This document shows positions 58,345 through 64,000 of a stretch of DNA of 64,000 bases, one piece after another. The notes beneath the pieces were generated by a model. That model had not been told where the DNA came from. It saw only the letters and a program-made list of their open reading frames with translations, and did no database searches. Source of the stretch: Zygnema cylindricum (Eukaryota; Streptophyta; Zygnematophyceae; Zygnematales; Zygnemataceae); contig JBBHKE010001197.1 in NCBI GenBank assembly GCA_037447655.1, positions 47,501 to 111,500 on the forward strand, in the 5' to 3' direction. Both the position numbers and the translations under genes were made by a program. The stretch's first letter is position 1. Every line of letters starts with the position of its first letter.

Positions 58345-59132
58345 GGGTGTGTCCCCATGTGCATAAGTAAGGATTTTTTTCTGTCGTTTTCCTGTAAAAC
58401 TTAGCGTCGTACTGCCTAAGTTCCAACCGTACGAAGGAATCGCAAATTTGTAGAGTACAATTTGCGTCACCCTCGAACTTAGGATGTACGAAAAATTGTC
58501 GTCTTGTGTTTTTCGACCCAACTCGACGACAAAAAACGTCATCTTCAACCTTATCTTTAAAACACATGCGCAATGTGTTTTAAAACTAGGGATTTTACAT
58601 AAACAAATAGGAACACATATTCACACGTGCCGTAATTTTCGAAATTTTCGAATTATTTCACACGATTTTCAAAGACAAAGGAAATTACGGAAGTCGCTAT
58701 GTTTTGTCCGTTTGCACTTAATACGACAAAGAAAATTACACAATTTGTTTGGTTTTGTCCGTTTTCGTCCAGTACGGATTTTTTTTTTGCAGGGGTCTCG
58801 AAATTCCGATGCCATTTCACGTCGACCGGACAGGAGACGCAAAGGCAAAGCGCAACTTCTTCAACCGTGAAACGGTACAGGGTGGAACGCGGTACGTCTA
58901 CAATGTCACGGTAATACATGCGACGTCACACAAGCAGTTCCAAAAAATAACGTCCGACAACAACGTCCGACAACACAGATTGTAGACGTTGCAGGTATTG
59001 TCGACGTATACAATCGTCACAAACGTAACTTACGATACGTTACACATAGGGACACTTGAAAAGCGGGTCCGCCGGATCCGCGCTAAAATACAAAGTAAGT
59101 TCGCTAAGTTACAAGTACATGGGGACATACCC
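58345..59132 (+). mobile_element. PIF/Harbinger-like MITE, family D, copy 2
   Basis: 788 bp from GGGTGTGTCCCCATGTGC to GTACATGGGGACATACCC, with TTA immediately outside each end. A 3-bp TTA/TAA duplication and GGG-starting inverted ends fit the PIF/Harbinger superfamily. The two internal frames overlap on opposite strands and are not conserved as proteins. Confidence 0.88.
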
Positions 59133-59723
59133 TTACACTCAACCCACCTCGAGGAGGTGGGTTGGCATATACAGAAAAAACAAATTTGTGACACAGTGGA
59201 CAATTAAGCTACGTGTCATGATGGAAAACCAACGAAAAATCTTAAGATTTGCACATGACAATTAAGCTACGTGTCATGATGGAAAACCAACGAAAAATCT
59301 TAAGATTTGCACATGACACGCGGTTTCCAAAATACAACCGAAAATAAAAACGAAATTTCGTAACATTCCCTCGGCACGCTATTTTCAGTAACTTTTGTTC
59401 GTCACACTATTTCTCTCAAAGGATTTCGTTATGTTCGAAAACTGAAACCCTAAAAAATGAGCTGGCGTACAGACTGGCGTCTGCAAAATATATAAAAGTT
59501 TTGTCGTATGATTACTTCGTACGCAGGTACATGGTACGCAAGTCAAGATTTGAAGTTAAGTTTGTCGGTGCTAAAAATCTGAAAGATATTCAATATCGGA
59601 TCGTAGCTTGCGTGGCGCCATTCAATTTAGAACACGTGGCTTACAGACTCTACGTTCGACTCAATGGACCCAGTCTGTAGAGTTTGCCGTATTACAGAAA
59701 CGTATGATGGAACATCACCCTAA
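59133..59723. other. Spacer between the inverted family D copies
   Basis: Contains a small palindrome at 59140-59164 (11-bp arms CAACCCACCTC and GAGGTGGGTTG) and a 58-bp tandem duplication at 59201-59316. No gene recognised. Confidence 0.5.
59201..59316 (+). repeat. 58-bp tandem duplication
   Basis: Two apparently identical units begin CAATTAAGCTACGTGTCATG at 59201 and 59259. Confidence 0.92.
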
Positions 59724-60501
59724 GGGTATGTCCCCATGTACTTGTAACTTAGCGAACTTACTTTGTATTTTAGCGCGGATCCGGCGGACCCGCTTTTCAA
59801 GTGTCCCTATGTGTAAAAACGTATCGTAAGTTACGTTTGTAACGATTGTATACGTCGACAATACCTGTGACGGTTGTCAACGTCTACAAACTGTGTTGTC
59901 GGACGTTATTTTTTGGAACTGCTTGTGTGACGTCGCATGTCTTACCGTGACATTGTAGACGTACCGCCTTCCACCCTGTACCGTTTCACGGTTGAAGAAG
60001 TTGCAATTTGCCTTTGCGTCTCCTGTCCGGTCGACGTGAAATGGCATCGGAATTTCGAGACCCCTGCAAAAAAAAATCCGTACTGGACGAAAACGGACAA
60101 AACCAAACAAATTGTGTAATTTTCTTTGTCGTATTAAATGCAAACGGACAAAACATAGCGACTTCCGTACTTTCCTTTGTCTTTGAAAATCGTGTGAAAT
60201 ACTTCGAAAATTACGGCACGTGCGAATATGTGTTCCTATTTGTTTATGTAAAATCCCTAGTTTTAAAACACATCGCGCATGTGTTTTAAAGATAAGGTTG
60301 AAGATGACGTTTTTTGTCGTCGAAGTGGGTCGAAAAACACAAGACGACAATTTTTCGTACATCCTAAGTTCGAGGGTGACGCAAATTGTACTCTACAAAT
60401 TTGCGATTCCTTCGTACGGTTGGAACTTAGGCAGTACGACGCTAAGTTTTACAGGAAAACGACAGAAAAAAACCCTTACTTATGCACATGGGGACACACC
60501 C
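59724..60501 (-). mobile_element. PIF/Harbinger-like MITE, family D, copy 3, inverted
   Basis: 778 bp, reverse orientation relative to copy 2, flanked by TAA on each side. Nearly the same sequence as copy 2, so 58345-60501 forms a large inverted repeat with a spacer of about 590 bp. Confidence 0.88.
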
Positions 60502-60517
60502 TAAGTCTGTGGTTATG

Positions 60518-61811
60518 TACACCGCGAATCGTAATTAGAGTAATGAACAAATTAGAGTACAAAAACTAAAAAAAAAAATTAGAGTAATGAATGCTAATTT
60601 GTGTTATAGAGCTGTTTCAACTAGCGTTGTGTATCGGTATGGATTTGCCTATAACCGATATGGGCCTTTTTTCAGGTATCCGATAATCGATATATTGGTA
60701 CGATATATCGACATCGGTCTTATCGCCAATAAGTAGCCGATAATATCGGGTACTTATCGGCGATAATGCCGATAACGATAATTATCGGCGATAAATGTAC
60801 GGACCGTACATCTAGATGTACGGCGTGTACACTTAACTGTACGTCTTATTCCTCGGACGTGTACAAGCACAGATATTACAGTAGCCGCCATGACATCTGT
60901 ACGGTTTTGATACGGATCCAATAAAAACGATGTACCTTTCACATCCGACGCCATGGCTTTGTCCCTTTATTCCTTGAGATCCACTAGGGACCTGCCACGT
61001 GTCAATCTGTCGACTTTTTTGGCATAAGCTGCCAAAAGAGCCATTACGGGATGCCGGCGCTCACGCTGGCCCGTCCGCTCGTGTTTTCTCATTCCAAGTC
61101 GTCCGTTCGATTCCGGCGGCGGGCAGAATGTTATTTTGCGTCCGTTGTACTTTTGTGTCCGCCGTCCTGTTCCAGTTCCATGTTCACCAGTTTTTTAGTA
61201 GAATCCCGTAAGTCGCCGTAAAGTTTTTGTTCAGTTAACTGGCCATCGTTTATATGCTGCGCTGTCCGTAATAAATTGAAGTTAAACGGTAACGGAACAG
61301 CTTTTTATACGTGGCATGCCACGCTATATAAAATCAAAAAAATAATACAGTATGTTATAAAGTACTATTGTATGCACACTATATATTTTTAAGTTATCGC
61401 CGATATGGAATTTGTTGGTCCCAGACCGATATATCGGAACCTCAACTATGAAGTTTACTCTAATTTATTTAAGTACTCTAATTTGGCACGCCTCTACTGT
61501 AAATAAGGTATTCGTACAAAATTGACGTTTGCACTACGCGGTTTATTAAAACGCAATTACATGATAACGGCCTGTATTAAATCATTATTTGCACTTTTTT
61601 ACTTAATAATGTACAAATTTGCACGGTCGGAGGTAGTCCGTACTTCACACTATTTAAAACGAACCTATATTATGATTAAAAACGCTAATTAAGCTTTACC
61701 TTAAATAGTATAATGAAAAAAATAGAATCATTTACTCTATTTCATGTGATAGAGTCGAAATTTTGAGTGACCGAATTAGAGTAATTTACTCTAATTACGA
61801 TTCGCGGTGTA
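60518..61811. mobile_element. Family B element, copy 2, interrupted by a family C element
   Basis: The ends TACACCGCGAATCGTAATTA and TTACGATTCGCGGTGTA and the interior match the uninterrupted copy at 21553-22057. About 820 bp of unrelated hAT-like sequence sits between its two halves. Confidence 0.85.
60622..61440. mobile_element. hAT-like MITE, family C, copy 2, nested
   Basis: The left terminus TAGCGTTGTGTATCGGTA differs at one base from the intact copy at 34688. The interior shares GGCGATAATGCCGATAACGA-type sequence and the block with GCCGGCGCTCACGCTG. The right terminus is eroded, and the flanking target duplication is only approximate (GTTTCAAC against ACCTCAAC). Confidence 0.75.
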
Positions 61812-62068
61812 GTACATTTACGACTCTATACACCCAAACCAGAATCAATGCGAAAGATCACGATTCTAACAGTGTTTCCCAATGCAGCCGTAACTTCGCG
61901 CGCAAACTTTGTTGTGTAGTGAAAGATTCTCCGTACGCGTTTTCAGGGGTATTACAATGCGCAACGGCAAAATTGTTCCTTACAAAATTGTGACAATCGT
62001 AGACGTCTATGTATGTTGTCGCACAGTTTCTCATCAACTTTTTGTGAGGTCGTAGTTGTGGAGCCCTC
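61812..62068. other. Intergenic, no gene recognised
   Basis: Short overlapping frames on both strands without recognisable motifs. Confidence 0.3.
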
Positions 62069-62383
62069 AAACCATAGTTCAAAAGTAGGCGTTTTTATGG
62101 TAGGCCTTTGGTCGGCGCCTTTATCGTAAGTTGTGTTATGGGATTTTCATGTGATCTTCTTAGATCGCTACTTTGATCAGCGATCGTCCGATCGTCCGAA
62201 TTTGACGGAGTAAATAAAAGTTTTTGGTCCGAATGTTTTAATTTGTCCAATTTTTGGTCCGAATGTTTTAATTGGTCCCAATAGGTCCGAATACAAATTG
62301 GGTCTTAAGGTCATATTGTATGTTTTGCGTACAATAGGCATATTGTATGGGCCTACTTTCACCTACTTTTGAACTATGCCTCT
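62069..62383 (+). mobile_element. MITE family E, short copy 4
   Basis: About 315 bp, very similar to copy 1 at 443-761 along its whole length. It starts AAACCATAGTTCAAAAGTAG and ends CACCTACTTTTGAACTATG. It lacks the internal duplication of the long copies. Confidence 0.85.
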
Positions 62384-63677
62384 AACATTTTTCCATTCCT
62401 AGTACACGTATGTGCTTTTTCCCATCCAGTTGGTGACCTTGTGAGAGAATGAGAGACTGCGAGTGAGGGAGCAGGAAAGGGGGAAAGCGAGAGAGCGTTT
62501 GAGGGAGAGTGGGAGAGGTGACTTCACCTCCAAACAAACAGACAGAAGAGAAAATTCTGTGTACTTTCTCTCAAGCTAAACAGTTGAAATCATGTGAAAC
62601 CCAACGAGTTTTCCGATTAAATTCGCTCTCACAGTGGTTAACGATTAAGTTTGAATACGAGCTGGCATGACATGGCCATGGGGTCGCAAAGGAGAAGACT
62701 TCATCCTGAAGTACATACTAAGTTTGAGGACGTCGTAAATTAACCGTATGTTTCTACAATTTCTTGGCACGGCAGACTATTTTCTCGGTGCAGCATTCAA
62801 TTCTTGAAGAAACGACAGAAAAACCCCTTTACATTGGCACGTCGTACATACCCTAAATAAAATCGTATAATTTTACAGCACATAAAATATCTGCCGCATG
62901 CAAAAGGAAACTGCATCATGTGTTGCAGCCTGAAGCAGATTGCTGTGGCTTCAATTATTGGTGTAGATGTGAATTATCAAAGCTAATCACGATAGACACT
63001 ATAGCAATGTCATACCCTGAGTCCCAAATTTTCCATACACCAAAAAAGGCGCGAGAAATAATATGTGAACTAAAAGGTGTGAGAAAGTGCCTCAAGAAAC
63101 ATTGCCGTGATAAGGGGCATAAAAACATAAACACCACTTTCCAGTGTGCTCCTTTCGTTTTAAGTTTTAGCTTACATTATGATACTGTTCACAGTTGACC
63201 ACCACTCTCTATATGTACATCCAAATTGTACACAGATTATTTTATAGCATAAGGGATTCAATTTTTTTTTCCTGTTTTCACAACTTACTTCAAAGAAAAT
63301 GCAGAAGTCAGAATAGAATATACATTTCTCGAATCTATTTCACAAAATCGGATGTGCATTTGCATTGTATTACCAATTAGAAAGTCATGAAAGACCGAAC
63401 ATTAGAGTGCGGCTTCTAACATCATCTTTATCACAGTAAAATATTAAAAGATGCGACCGTATACAAAACTTGACCTACTGCTTGCAGAAGTTTCTTTCGA
63501 ACAAAAATAGAATTAGCACAAAAAAAGTCATTTCTGTATAATTCAAACTCGTGTAACAATTGGCAACTTAGCCGATTGACAGGAAATAAAGAAACATTAT
63601 AAATTACATACATATACAGAGAATCCTTGATTACCTCAACTTCACCTTTTCTCAAAAAAGGAAGAAACAAAAAACTC
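62384..63677. other. Intergenic, 3' side of the FBPase gene
   Basis: No gene confidently recognised. A 92-codon plus-strand frame at 62920-63198 contains several Cys and Lys but no known motif. The sequence adjacent to 63677 should hold the FBPase 3' UTR. Confidence 0.35.
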
Positions 63678-63940
63678 TTACACTTCATAACCTGGATTTT
63701 TCAATTGTTGAATGTCCTCGTAACTCATGAGCTCATCAATATCATCTGGACTCCCCAAGAAAAGTGGGAGTCGTTGATGAACTTTAACTGGTTCTATGTC
63801 CAAAATGCGACGTTTCCCGTCAACTCCTTTCCCACCAGCTTGTTCTGAAATGAAACTAAGAGGATTTGCCTCATAAAGAAGTCGAAGATGGTCACGAGGG
63901 TTCATCGCAATACCTCCATAAAGCAAAGTACGATGGAAAT
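63678..63940 (-). CDS. FBP: Fructose-1,6-bisphosphatase, C-terminal exon, chloroplast isoform II-like (partial)
   Basis: FBPase removes the 1-phosphate of fructose 1,6-bisphosphate in the Calvin cycle (plastid) or in sucrose synthesis (cytosol). Only the last exon is inside the window; the gene continues past 64000. The exon starts after TTGCAG with two bases finishing an Asp codon, then reads [59 protein letters not shown] and ends KNPGYEV. LYGGI, RLLYE and EQAGGKG are standard FBPase blocks. The loop between GGI and RLLYE is several residues shorter than in cytosolic or redox-regulated plastid FBPases, and the Lys before LRLLYE is His. From memory, the NPRDHLRL form and the NPGYEV ending are features of chloroplast FBPase II. 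A possible short (57-bp) upstream intron would end the next exon near 63998, but this is not secure. Confidence 0.88.
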
Positions 63941-64000
63941 CTGCAACTAAAGAGCAAATATATCTTGCGGAATACTGTTTCGGGTTCTGTCCTTTACCTT

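Noticed and set aside
58484-58870. 128-codon plus-strand frame and its 161-codon counterpart at 59877-60362
   Set aside because: These lie wholly inside family D elements. Frame lengths change between copies and the copy at 17573 does not preserve them, so they are not treated as transposase genes.

Overview
The window is nuclear DNA from a green-lineage eukaryote. Genes carry GT-AG introns and use the standard code, plastid ribosomal protein S13 is nuclear-encoded with a transit peptide, and a chloroplast-type FBPase and a plant-style glycine-rich RNA-binding protein are present. Low gene density, AT-rich sequence and many small transposons fit a streptophyte alga or an early-diverging land plant, but the species cannot be fixed from the sequence.

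Eight protein-coding genes could be modelled, all on the minus strand. From left to right they are: a multi-pass membrane protein of a plant-conserved uncharacterised family (3139-5461); a RAD6/UBC2-like ubiquitin-conjugating enzyme in six exons (10614-13427); plastid ribosomal protein S13 in three exons (23321-27470); a glycine-rich RRM protein (31745-32745); a plastid-targeted pyruvoyl-dependent arginine decarboxylase in five exons (37653-41110); a roughly 1,554-residue CCCH zinc-finger/RGG protein (45557-53194); a J-domain cochaperone (53278-56102); and the last exon of an FBPase running off the right edge (63678-63940). The only clear plus-strand gene is a tRNA-Gly(GCC) at 42214-42284. Joined exons keep an open frame in every complete model.

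Between and inside the genes lie several families of short non-coding transposons. One is a foldback family (A) with copies in introns of the decarboxylase and J-domain genes. Two further families (B, F) share A's terminal sequence. There is a hAT-like element with 18-bp perfect TIRs and a perfect 8-bp target duplication, a PIF/Harbinger-like family with TTA/TAA duplications in an inverted pair, and a family (E) that forms a 1.2-kb inverted repeat. The window also holds long one-strand polypurine or polypyrimidine tracts, an AT microsatellite, minisatellites, and a degenerate tRNA-Lys-like sequence beside tandem repeats.

The genes do not form a pathway. The most notable gene is the arginine decarboxylase: its core resembles the bacterial (chlamydial AaxB) type rather than the PLP enzyme usual in plants. 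The most notable structural observation is that sequence from the start of S13 exon 2 recurs twice as decayed copies inside the preceding intron. No clearly new multi-gene system was seen.
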